Source of the DNA: an uncultured Pseudomonadota bacterium
GTDB taxonomy: Bacteria > Pseudomonadota > Alphaproteobacteria > RUG11792
Assembly: GCA_902796745.1 (NCBI GenBank)
Contig: CADBQC010000030.1
Coordinates: 1 to 6,107, forward strand
Length of the DNA stretch: 6,107 nt
Direction: 5' to 3'
Shown: positions 1 through 5,351 of the stretch, piece after piece
Layout: the number at the start of each line of letters is the position of its first letter
Position numbering within the stretch: the stretch's first letter is position 1
Position numbers and translations under genes: made by a program
Notes under the pieces: generated by a model
Told to the model about the DNA's origin: nothing
The model's database searches: none
Seen by the model: only the letters and a program-made list of their open reading frames with translations

Positions 1-2
1 AG

Positions 3-290
3 GTGACAGAGACACGAGATTTGCAGGCGTATAGGCGGTTAGCTCTAAAAATTAAAATAAATATATTATGTACTGATGGAAATTTTGATTATAAAAAGAT
101 AAAATTATCTAATAAACATGTAATAAGTAAGTCAGAAACTTGTTTAATTGAAAGTAAAAATTCAATAATACGAAGGCGATTAGTACGATTTTACAGAAAA
201 ACGAGTTGTTATTCCAAGGCAATCGATATGGTATCCGCATCTTTACTTTTGCTATTTAATGCAAAATTACTTTATTTTATAATTGGTTAG
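3..290 (+). CDS. IS1-family transposase, C-terminal part (5' end outside window)
   Basis: This is the C-terminal part of a DDE transposase of the IS1 (InsAB-type) family, which cuts and joins the ends of its own insertion sequence. Two family landmarks are visible: CTDG near residue 25, matching the late catalytic Asp of IS1 (YTDEW in the E. coli element), and CLIESKNSIIRRRLVRF from about residue 47, matching the IER-N-RTRL-R segment that carries the catalytic Glu. The RKTSCYSKAID that follows matches RKTICFSRSVE. The frame is open to the left edge, so the GTG at 3 is unlikely to be the true start; the N-terminal zinc-finger/helix-turn-helix part and the first catalytic Asp lie outside. The gene ends at TAG 288-290. 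The right end of the element should lie shortly after, but I could not define a terminal repeat. Whether the full element is intact cannot be judged here. Confidence 0.8.
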   Translation: MTETRDLQAYRRLALKIKINILCTDGNFDYKKIKLSNKHVISKSETCLIESKNSIIRRRLVRFYRKTSCYSKAIDMVSASLLLLFNAKLLYFIIG

Positions 291-791
291 GGATACTGAA
301 AATCTCTTGTCTTTAAATTCATTCTCGCTTGTGACGCAATCGCCTATATCCTTACCGATCAGTTTTATTATTGAATCCCAGTGATATGGATTTTTACCCC
401 AAGCCTACATTTTTTAGCAAGCACTTCTCGCCTTGCTTCTACATAGCAGAGAACTTTTTTATTAATATACTTACCTTATTTTCATAAGCCTTTACAGCCA
501 CAAGCTGCGCAAACTTCCAACACTTTTTACTCATCTAATCACGATTTATCTGCATATTAACATATCATTTATTTACCAGCTTGCCAATCCCCCACGCCTC
601 CTTGCACGGATTAACTCCATTGGAGTATATTTCTAAGTATAATTCCAGAGGCCATTTTTGTCTCACTTCTGTTTGAACTTGAACAATTGTTACGTTCGGA
701 TATAGGAAGGTCAAGACAAAATGAATGCTAAAAGGAAAGAAAGCACACCTGATTCCCTTAAAGCATCCACTATTATATTAGATTGACTTAT
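291..791. other. Intergenic region with decayed coding fragments
   Basis: No intact gene is visible in these 501 bases. On the minus strand several short open stretches in different frames read like protein. One spans 714-565. A second starts at ATG 534 (MSKKCWKFAQLVAVKAYENK) and stops at 439; shifting frame at the six-T run 455-460 continues it as YVEARREVLAKKCRLG towards a stop at 368. A third runs from about 404 to 267 (WGKNPYHWDSIIKLIGKD) and crosses the end of the transposase gene. Consecutive fragments in shifting frames on one strand suggest one or more genes decayed by indels. I do not recognise the family, and alternative frames are also plausible at some points, so the joins are tentative. 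No tRNA, promoter or clear terminator was seen. Confidence 0.4.
565..714 (-). pseudogene. Unidentified coding remnant (about 50 residues)
   Basis: A minus-strand frame open upstream of 714 and ending at TGA 567-565 encodes a stretch with natural-looking composition, including VQTEVRQKWPLELYLE and NGVNPCKEAWGIGKL. It has no ATG; the first usable start is TTG at 714, with no ribosome binding site. It lies downstream of the metalloprotease gene on the same strand, after that gene's stop. The lack of a start, the short length and the neighbouring fragments in other frames suggest the 3' remnant of a longer lost gene. I do not recognise the family. It could be a chance open frame. Confidence 0.25.
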
Positions 792-2906
792 TTATAAATC
801 AGCTAAATTGCGTAATTTAGGATTGAAATACCAGCTGTATATATTTGTAGCTTGGTCGAGTGCTTTGTATAAAATGCCCAAATCCCCTTTCGATACTGTA
901 TGTCCTGTCCGAACCGTTTGTATCGAGCCGATACTATCAGTTGAATGAAACATATCTTTTTCAGCTGTAGCAAGTGCTTCATCTAGTGGGTCAAAAAAGA
1001 ATGTGCCGTTATGATATAGTATCCCATACATGCATACCATTTCTACAGTGTTGTCATATATGCGATCCAGAATGTGCGTCATGTTTTTTTTCATTATGCT
1101 TTCATTTTCTGCGTTCTTACTTATTTTTTTAAAGTTGTTTTTGAATGTATCTGTGAGTTTTATTGAGCTTCCGAGGTTCTTTATTTTTGTTTTCTTGGTG
1201 CCAAGCAAGTAGCTCGTCATTTTATCCTTAAAATGTATTATTTCATGTTGAATGGCATTTAGCTGAGTTCCATCATTTGTATCGTCGAATATTATTGAAT
1301 GATATGTATCTTCATTTTCTCTTGATGAAATTATCTGTTTGTCAGCCGATATTTTGTAGTTTGTGTATTTTTGCTCCTTGCCTAATGTAATTATATTAGT
1401 ATAAGATCCATAGGTATAATTATTTTCTAGAGGTTCGTATTCAAAGTGTAATTTGTTGATGAAATACGATAAATCGTTGGAATGCTCACTTTGCTTGCAT
1501 TGAAATGCTAACTTTAGTCTTCGTGCAATATCCTTGAATTTCCGGTCCAACGTATCTTGTTCAAATTTTTCGATGATAAATTCATCTATTGCTTTTGTGT
1601 TGATTCGGTCATGCTCTTTTAGGATCTTACAAAATTCCGGATAAAGATAATTGTAACTCCTTTGTTGTGATAACCTTATACTGAATTCTTCTAGTTTTAA
1701 GTCGTTTATTCTTTTATTGATATTTGAAGATTCATTTTCTACTTGTCTTTGTTTCATAACGAGATATTCCTTTTCATAATCTTCAAGATTATATTCAGGG
1801 TCTTCATATGTATTCTCTAATTTCTTTATAATTTTATCCGTGTCCTCTTTAAAAGCCTCTTTGTCTTCATATGAATTTAATATTCTTTTTATTTTACGTT
1901 TTGCTTTCTTATAGTATTCTTTGTCGAAAGTTTCCTTGCCTTTTAATTGTTTACAAAGTAACTTTTCTCTTTTCCAGTATGCGTATTTATATATATCTTC
2001 TACCACTTCTCTGTGCACTGTTCCTAAAATTTCTTTGAATATTTTGTATGATGCACGCGTGTAGTTGTCATATGCCATTATTTTTTCTAGTATCTGTTTT
2101 TTCTCTGCCGTGTCTTGTGTGGAGCTTTTGGATATTTTTGATAATTGTTTTTGTAATTTGTGGTATTTCTTGAATTTGTTATATAGTTCACTATGATTCT
2201 TGCTCAGGTCACGATCAAAGTTCTCACCCATAGGATTACTAAAAAAGCACACAGGTAATTCTAATTTTTCGGACTTTATTTGTTTATCGATTAATTTCAG
2301 CTCCTTAGATTTGTTAATCTTCGATTTATTTGCTTTGTCAATGTCGCCATGTATCTCCTCTATTATTTTATCCGCGTTAAGGTATTCTTCAAGAATCGCT
2401 TCATTTTTATAATAAAATTCTTTATATTTTTCATGTTGTTGCATATATTTCGATGTGATAACTTTTAAAGTATTCATCCCAACTTTAGTTGATCCCATTT
2501 TCAATAGGGCATCTCGTAATTCATCTTGTTTTATGCCCCACAGAGATATTTCAACTACATACTTCAAGAAATTATCAACTAATACTTCCGTCGTATCTTC
2601 GGTTATGTTGCTATTATAGTAATCAATATCATCTTTGTGAGAAATGACATACATTTCTCCAAATACGGGATGGTTGACTTTCCGATTTGCTAATTTAATG
2701 CCTGCCGGCGCATTATGTTGAGCTTCTTCATAATTATATTGAGTTTCTTTATAATTATATTGATCTACTGCATAAGCGAAAATGTTATCAATAAATTCTC
2801 CGGATTTCTGCCAATAAAGGTCATATATGAGCTTATCAGATGCATTTGCAATTTGTCCTGTAGTTAATACTGTCGCGCTTAATAAAATTGATTTGGTCAA
2901 ATTCAT
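792..2906 (-). CDS. Putative secreted zinc metalloprotease with long charged coiled-coil region
   Basis: Predicted exported protein of 704 residues. The start chosen is ATG 2906-2904, preceded by GGAGG at 2922-2918 (11-base gap); a frame extension to 2945 adds 13 residues without a ribosome site. Residues 1-22 form a Sec-type signal peptide: Lys5, a hydrophobic stretch, then ANA before Ser23. Residues 49-62 are a 7-residue repeat (QYNYKET/QYNYEEA). Residues about 150-460 are rich in Lys and Glu and probably form helical coiled coils. HEIIH at 554-558 (bases 1247-1233), in the context NAIQHEIIHFKDKM, fits the HExxH zinc-binding and catalytic motif. A third ligand may be Glu622 (NTVEMVCMYG) or a Glu in DEALATAEKD; that is a guess. 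The layout recalls M91/NleD-like effector proteases, but membership is unproven. It stands alone on its strand with its own upstream spacer, and could be a secreted effector acting on a host or neighbour cell. Confidence 0.72.
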   Translation of the reverse strand: MNLTKSILLSATVLTTGQIANASDKLIYDLYWQKSGEFIDNIFAYAVDQYNYKETQYNYEEAQHNAPAGIKLANRKVNHPVFGEMYVISHKDDIDYYNSNITEDTTEVLVDNFLKYVVEISLWGIKQDELRDALLKMGSTKVGMNTLKVITSKYMQQHEKYKEFYYKNEAILEEYLNADKIIEEIHGDIDKANKSKINKSKELKLIDKQIKSEKLELPVCFFSNPMGENFDRDLSKNHSELYNKFKKYHKLQKQLSKISKSSTQDTAEKKQILEKIMAYDNYTRASYKIFKEILGTVHREVVEDIYKYAYWKREKLLCKQLKGKETFDKEYYKKAKRKIKRILNSYEDKEAFKEDTDKIIKKLENTYEDPEYNLEDYEKEYLVMKQRQVENESSNINKRINDLKLEEFSIRLSQQRSYNYLYPEFCKILKEHDRINTKAIDEFIIEKFEQDTLDRKFKDIARRLKLAFQCKQSEHSNDLSYFINKLHFEYEPLENNYTYGSYTNIITLGKEQKYTNYKISADKQIISSRENEDTYHSIIFDDTNDGTQLNAIQHEIIHFKDKMTSYLLGTKKTKIKNLGSSIKLTDTFKNNFKKISKNAENESIMKKNMTHILDRIYDNTVEMVCMYGILYHNGTFFFDPLDEALATAEKDMFHSTDSIGSIQTVRTGHTVSKGDLGILYKALDQATNIYSWYFNPKLRNLADL
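2721..2762 (-). repeat. Two tandem 21-base repeats inside the metalloprotease gene
   Basis: Units 2721-2741 and 2742-2762 match at 19 of 21 positions and differ only by two C/T changes. They are in frame and encode two 7-residue units, QYNYKET and QYNYEEA. The plus-strand bases just before 2721 (CATTATGTTG) resemble the end of a unit and may be a degenerate third copy, encoding QHN. The repeat lies in the N-terminal part of the mature protein, far from the catalytic motif, so copy number could change without destroying the enzyme. Confidence 0.75.
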
Positions 2907-2917
2907 CTCAAAAAAAA

Positions 2918-2922
2918 CCTCC
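2918..2922 (-). promoter_or_regulatory. Ribosome binding site of the metalloprotease gene
   Basis: The plus strand reads CCTCC, so the transcript carries GGAGG 11 bases before ATG 2906. It favours that start over the ATG at 2945, which would place extra residues ahead of the signal peptide. Confidence 0.7.
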
Positions 2923-3015
2923 AAAAAAATATTTGCGATAAGCACTTATCCTTATCACTTCACCACAAATCTATTCTAGAGTAACAAATTTGCTTTTGCA
3001 ACAGAAAAAAGTCAT

Positions 3016-3046
3016 TTTATACTATTTTTTCTTAATCTATTTACAA
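3016..3046 (-). promoter_or_regulatory. Possible promoter of the metalloprotease gene
   Basis: On the minus strand TTGTAA (3046-3041) and TATAAA (3021-3016) resemble sigma-70 -35 and -10 boxes, separated by 19 bases, which is longer than ideal. Transcription would begin near 3009, about 100 bases before the start codon. The region is so AT-rich that such boxes occur easily by chance. Confidence 0.3.
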
Positions 3047-3069
3047 TAAAATTTATTATAAATTTTATT
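3045..3069. repeat. Perfect 11-base inverted repeat, AT-only
   Basis: AATAAAATTTA at 3045-3055 and TAAATTTTATT at 3059-3069 are perfect complements around a 3-base loop. The hairpin lies between the end of the toxin-antitoxin pair and the metalloprotease start, and overlaps the possible -35 box. It might end toxin-antitoxin transcription or act as a cruciform or binding site, but it contains no G-C pair and is not followed by a clear U-tract on the minus strand. Confidence 0.5.
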
Positions 3070-3153
3070 CTTGGAAACTATACTTAATTAATATTATGGC
3101 TATATTGATTTCTATTTCGTGTGATGTTATAGCTAAAGGTAACGTACGTGAAT

Positions 3154-3423
3154 TTATCGTTCGTAAATATCTCGTCTATGTTCAACTTTAAAAACACAAA
3201 CAAGAAATTTTTCATCGTAAATCTTGCATATTATCCTGTAGTTTCCTACTCGATATCTCCAAAGCCCGTTCAAGGTACCTTTCAAGGGTTTGCCTAACAT
3301 TCTTGGATTATCCAGAGGCAAAACCGTTTCCTTAATACACTGTAATATCTGTTGTCTTGATATTCTATCTAATTTCTTTAGCTGTTTTATAACAGTATCT
3401 GAAAACTCAATCTTGTAAATCAT
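3154..3423 (-). CDS. relE: RelE/ParE-superfamily toxin of a type II toxin-antitoxin pair
   Basis: An 89-residue protein of the usual RelE length. Toxins of this family cut mRNA on the ribosome (RelE branch) or poison gyrase (ParE branch) unless bound by their antitoxin. Family hallmarks visible are the start MIYKIEFSDTVIKQLKKLD, the helical stretch to about residue 33, LDNPRMLGKPLKG at about 37-49, LWRYRVGNYRIICKI at 54-68 and the C-terminal VEHRRDIYER. Lys45, Arg58, Arg63, Arg83/Arg84 and Tyr87 are at positions expected for the basic and aromatic residues of RelE mRNases, so an mRNA interferase is the better guess; this is inferred from pattern only. The ATG at 3423 lies inside the end of the antitoxin gene (17-base overlap), with no strong ribosome site, which implies translational coupling. 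The frame is intact. Confidence 0.88.
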   Translation of the reverse strand: MIYKIEFSDTVIKQLKKLDRISRQQILQCIKETVLPLDNPRMLGKPLKGTLNGLWRYRVGNYRIICKIYDEKFLVCVFKVEHRRDIYER

Positions 3424-3625
3424 CTTTAAATTCGTTCATTACTTCGTCCATTGAGTGCCAATCCTTGTCTTCAGATAAAATTTTTACTGCATCCAAATAG
3501 TCCATCCTATCTTCGAGGTAATTTTCTATAGCTTCTTTGATAAATATATCTTTCGAAATATTCAAAAGTTTTGATACATTGTTTACTTGATTTTCAAGAT
3601 TTTTACTTAAGCCAACAGATATCAT
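3407..3625 (-). CDS. relB: RelB-type ribbon-helix-helix antitoxin
   Basis: A 72-residue protein directly upstream of the toxin. Residues 1-45 fit a ribbon-helix-helix DNA-binding domain: the short strand MISVGLSKNLENQVNNVSKL, then LNISKDIFIKEAIENYLEDR. The C-terminal part, with SMDEVMNEFKDDL, matches the acidic toxin-wrapping helix common in RelB/StbD-type antitoxins. It would neutralise the toxin and, with it, repress the shared promoter. ATG 3625 is the only plausible start: the frame upstream has no start codon before a stop near 3661. No clear Shine-Dalgarno sequence precedes it, only a weak ACTGG abutting the ATG. The gene ends with TGA at 3409-3407, overlapping the toxin start in the usual antitoxin-first order. 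Confidence 0.85.
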   Translation of the reverse strand: MISVGLSKNLENQVNNVSKLLNISKDIFIKEAIENYLEDRMDYLDAVKILSEDKDWHSMDEVMNEFKDDLQD

Positions 3626-3657
3626 CCAGTCATCACTATCTTCGACACTACAAGCTA

Positions 3658-3666
3658 ATTATATCA
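3658..3666 (-). promoter_or_regulatory. Extended -10 promoter for the toxin-antitoxin pair
   Basis: The minus strand reads TGATATAAT, a perfect extended -10 box (TGnTATAAT). The -35 region is weak, as often tolerated with an extended -10. Transcription would begin near 3651, giving a leader of about 26 bases before antitoxin ATG 3625. The box overlaps the last codon and stop of the broken zinc-ribbon gene upstream. The antitoxin-toxin complex probably represses here, as is usual for the family. Confidence 0.6.
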
Positions 3667-3738
3667 GAAAAAGTCTACATATCTCGTCGTATCAGTATGA
3701 CCGTATAAAGGATTTTGTTTCATAACAATCAAAGCAAA

Positions 3739-3759
3739 TAAACACATATAAAACACATA
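3739..3759 (-). repeat. 11/10-base tandem duplication causing the frameshift
   Basis: On the plus strand TAAACACATA (3739-3748) is followed directly by TAAAACACATA (3749-3759). The copies differ only by one A in a homopolymer. One 11-base unit shifts the frame by two. Deleting it rejoins the upstream frame to the CFDC-coding frame. Confidence 0.8.
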
Positions 3760-3871
3760 TATTAATCCGCAATCTGCAATATCAAATCCATCGCCTATCG
3801 CATCTAACTGAGCATAAAACGTCATCTTTGAACCACAGCTTTGACAAATTGGATACTCTTCCCCTTGAAGA

Positions 3872-3894
3872 AAAGTCGGTTTTTCACCGACTTT
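3872..3894 (-). terminator. Terminator-like hairpin inside the zinc-ribbon gene
   Basis: AAAGTCGGT (3872-3880) and ACCGACTTT (3886-3894) are perfect 9-base complements around a 5-base loop. The minus-strand RNA would read AAAGUCGGU-GAAAA-ACCGACUUU followed by UCUUC, close to an intrinsic terminator with a short U-tract. It sits about 124 bases inside the reading frame, encoding KVGEKPTFL. If active it would reduce transcription into the rest of the gene and the toxin-antitoxin pair. It may instead be a chance hairpin in coding sequence. Confidence 0.4.
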
Positions 3895-4023
3895 CGATCT
3901 ATGTCCAATCTCTGGATCTGACATTGGAAATCTGCGCTTTTGTCTAGCTTCATCTGACAAGGGGATCATTTCTAATTTATATTCTGGTTCTGGCAACATT
4001 TCATTTTCTATATGCATGTAAAA

Positions 4024-4028
4024 CCTCC
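4024..4028 (-). promoter_or_regulatory. Ribosome binding site of the zinc-ribbon gene
   Basis: The plus strand reads CCTCC; the transcript has GGAGG 6 bases before ATG 4017. The well-kept site shows that the gene start is real although its 3' part is broken. Confidence 0.7.
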
Positions 4029-4085
4029 TTGTTTATCTCTCAATTTTACCTTCACGTTTTCGATATATTACTATTGGCACATGAC

Positions 4086-4421
4086 TTATATCTTTGTTAA
4101 TTCCATTACCAAAATGTTAATGATTCTATTAACAATCTCGGAATTACTTATTGCAAACTCAGAATATTTATTCATACTTAAATCACCCAGAAATTTTTGG
4201 ACTCTTTCAGAACAATTTGTAACTTGTTTATATGTCGAGTAAGCCAAATCTGCAATTTCCGTTGCACTCGCATTTTCATCAATTAAAAGGAACAACGCTT
4301 CACAAATGCGTAGAATATCTGGCTTAAAGTTCATATCACTTTTTATGCGTAAGTTACGTTGCTGCTCTAGCTGTATTTCCAAAATTTTCAAACTTCTTTC
4401 AACTATTTCCGGGATTATCAT
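4086..4421 (-). CDS. Uncharacterised helical 111-residue protein
   Basis: I do not recognise this family. The frame starts at ATG 4421, with GGGGAG 4 bases upstream, and ends at TAA 4088-4086. The protein has no signal peptide and no membrane segment, and appears mostly helical: an N-terminal amphipathic stretch (IPEIVERSLKILEIQLEQQRNL), a middle part with ICEALFLLIDENASATEIADLAY, and a C-terminal SEIVNRIINILVMEL. No catalytic motif or Cys cluster is visible. It is the first gene of a probable minus-strand operon with the broken zinc-ribbon gene 68 bases downstream, and it diverges from the toxin locus at 4554. Small helical proteins in this position are often immunity proteins or orphan immunity relics, but that is inference from context only. 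A regulator is the main alternative. Confidence 0.6.
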   Translation of the reverse strand: MIIPEIVERSLKILEIQLEQQRNLRIKSDMNFKPDILRICEALFLLIDENASATEIADLAYSTYKQVTNCSERVQKFLGDLSMNKYSEFAISNSEIVNRIINILVMELTKI

Positions 4422-4553
4422 TTCACTCCCCGGTTCGTCCGTAATGCTTAGTTAATCGAAAAGTGTGGTCACGACGTATTGATAGAAAAAATAGGATAGT
4501 TTGCGAAATACGTACAAATGAAATAATTATACTTTCTGTTTTCGGGCATTACG
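4422..4553. promoter_or_regulatory. Divergent spacer with probable promoters
   Basis: These 132 bases separate the minus-strand operon from the plus-strand toxin locus and must serve both. On the plus strand TATACT (4528-4533) is a fair -10 box but has no good -35 at standard distance; TTGATA (4479-4484) and TTGCGA (4501-4506) are other partial boxes. CGTAATGC (4440-4447) and GCATTACG (4546-4553) form an 8-base inverted pair near the two start codons. No box is convincing alone. Confidence 0.35.
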
Positions 4554-5351
4554 ATGATTGAAGCTGTAAGACAAATGCCTTGTATTGTTTTTTCGGAGAG
4601 GATACTGAATGCGAATATACCGTCAGAACATTCTCGTAAACGCAAAGTATTCAACCCATCTTTCGGAGAACTTATAGCATGTATGGGGCAAATCGACGAG
4701 TTCCGTAGCATCCGAGTGCAGTTCATAACCCAACGCCTTGCCGAATGGGACTCTATGAAACAAGCAGAGGCAGAGTCGAAGGAAATTGAAACCGTTTATA
4801 AACGAGTAAATTCGAAGCTACAAAAATTTGAAACGTCGCGGCAAAAACTAGAGCAGGCTATAAAAAAGCATGAAAAAACTTTGAAAACACATCAACGAGA
4901 AAAGTCGAACAAAGTGTTATCACTAAAGCTGGCTATTTCACAAAATTCGCTCCAGGAAGTGCAGATGGCTTTATTGGAGTACAAACACGAACTTGAACCA
5001 GCGAAGTTGGCGGCACAAGACAAGTCGTTGTTTCAGAACTGTTCAGCTGTGTCTAAGAAATATCTTGTGGAGGTTGGTGCTGAATTCTGCAAATTTGCAG
5101 ATTCTGCTATCGGTGTCATGAATACCGTTGGATACATCGCTGGCGAGCTTGTTATTCCAAGCGGTTTGGCTGGTTTTGAAGCGTACGATAAAGGAGCTAC
5201 GGTCGGCGATGCTGTGAAAACTCAGAAGAAAGCAATTGGCGATGAATTGGCTGTTGTTCAAGCTTTCGGCGCGGGAGGGGCTGTTGGGTATATAGGCTAT
5301 AAGCTGAACAAATTACAAAGCTCTTCGAGCAATGCCGGTTCTAAAACCTAA
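4554..5351 (+). CDS. N-terminal part of a polymorphic-toxin-like protein (coiled coil plus glycine-rich segments)
   Basis: A 265-residue frame from ATG 4554 (weak GGG upstream; the true start is uncertain) to TAA 5349-5351. Residues about 25-60 are a globular-looking start (RKRKVFNPSFGELIACMGQ). Residues about 60-145 form a strongly charged coiled coil (VNSKLQKFETSRQKLEQAI, then QKSN-type Lys/Glu-rich sequence). Residues about 170-250 hold two Gly/Ala-rich hydrophobic stretches (VGYIAGELVIPSGLAGFEAY and AFGAGGAVGYIGYKL) that could enter membranes. The family is unknown to me, but the downstream nuclease tip and immunity gene make a toxin delivery or translocation role likely. The stop follows a four-A run at 5343-5346. 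With three A the frame runs on through GSKPNFISKLYSR into the nuclease part, so this is probably one broken gene. G+C is clearly higher here than in the neighbours. Confidence 0.62.
   Translation: MIEAVRQMPCIVFSERILNANIPSEHSRKRKVFNPSFGELIACMGQIDEFRSIRVQFITQRLAEWDSMKQAEAESKEIETVYKRVNSKLQKFETSRQKLEQAIKKHEKTLKTHQREKSNKVLSLKLAISQNSLQEVQMALLEYKHELEPAKLAAQDKSLFQNCSAVSKKYLVEVGAEFCKFADSAIGVMNTVGYIAGELVIPSGLAGFEAYDKGATVGDAVKTQKKAIGDELAVVQAFGAGGAVGYIGYKLNKLQSSSSNAGSKT

Larger units (their letters stand above)
3664..4017 (-). pseudogene. Small zinc-ribbon-like protein, frameshifted by an 11-base tandem duplication
   Basis: The frame starts at ATG 4017, with GGAGG 6 bases upstream. Its first 89 residues look like a conserved small family: EIGHRSKVGEKPTFLQG, then CQSCG at 58-62, MTFYAQLDAIGDGFDIADCGLIYVF. 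The pattern (G-x-P-x-x-Q, CxxCG, QLD, DCG-YVF) resembles DUF1963/YwqG-like proteins, which often accompany immunity genes; this is a recollection, not a search. After residue 89 the reading becomes unnatural (YMCLFALIVMKQ) and runs to 3664. Removing the 11-base repeat 3749-3759 restores ICFDCYETKSFIRSY and a stop at 3694-3692, giving a 104-residue protein whose second CxxC completes a four-Cys zinc site. The present 117-residue product lacks it, so it is probably inactive. It lies 68 bases after the upstream helical gene, likely in one operon. Confidence 0.72.

Noticed and set aside
1030..1212. Plus-strand open frame opposite the protease C-terminal domain
   Set aside because: Shadow of the HEIIH protein; Phe-rich translation is typical of the antisense of Lys/Glu-rich coding sequence.
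4012..4242. Plus-strand open frame of 76 codons
   Set aside because: Antisense to the 111-residue gene and the operon spacer; hydrophobic low-complexity translation without a ribosome site.
4426..4441. T-arm-like CCGGTTCGTCCG, suggesting a tRNA
   Set aside because: No acceptor stem, D-arm or anticodon arm can be fitted around it; it is the ribosome site region of the 111-residue gene.
4469..4726. Minus-strand open frame of 85 codons opposite the toxin N-terminal part
   Set aside because: Antisense to a frame with clear coding character; composition looks artificial and no ribosome site is present.
5043..5261. Minus-strand open frame of 72 codons
   Set aside because: Shadow frame inside the plus-strand toxin part, with no start signals.
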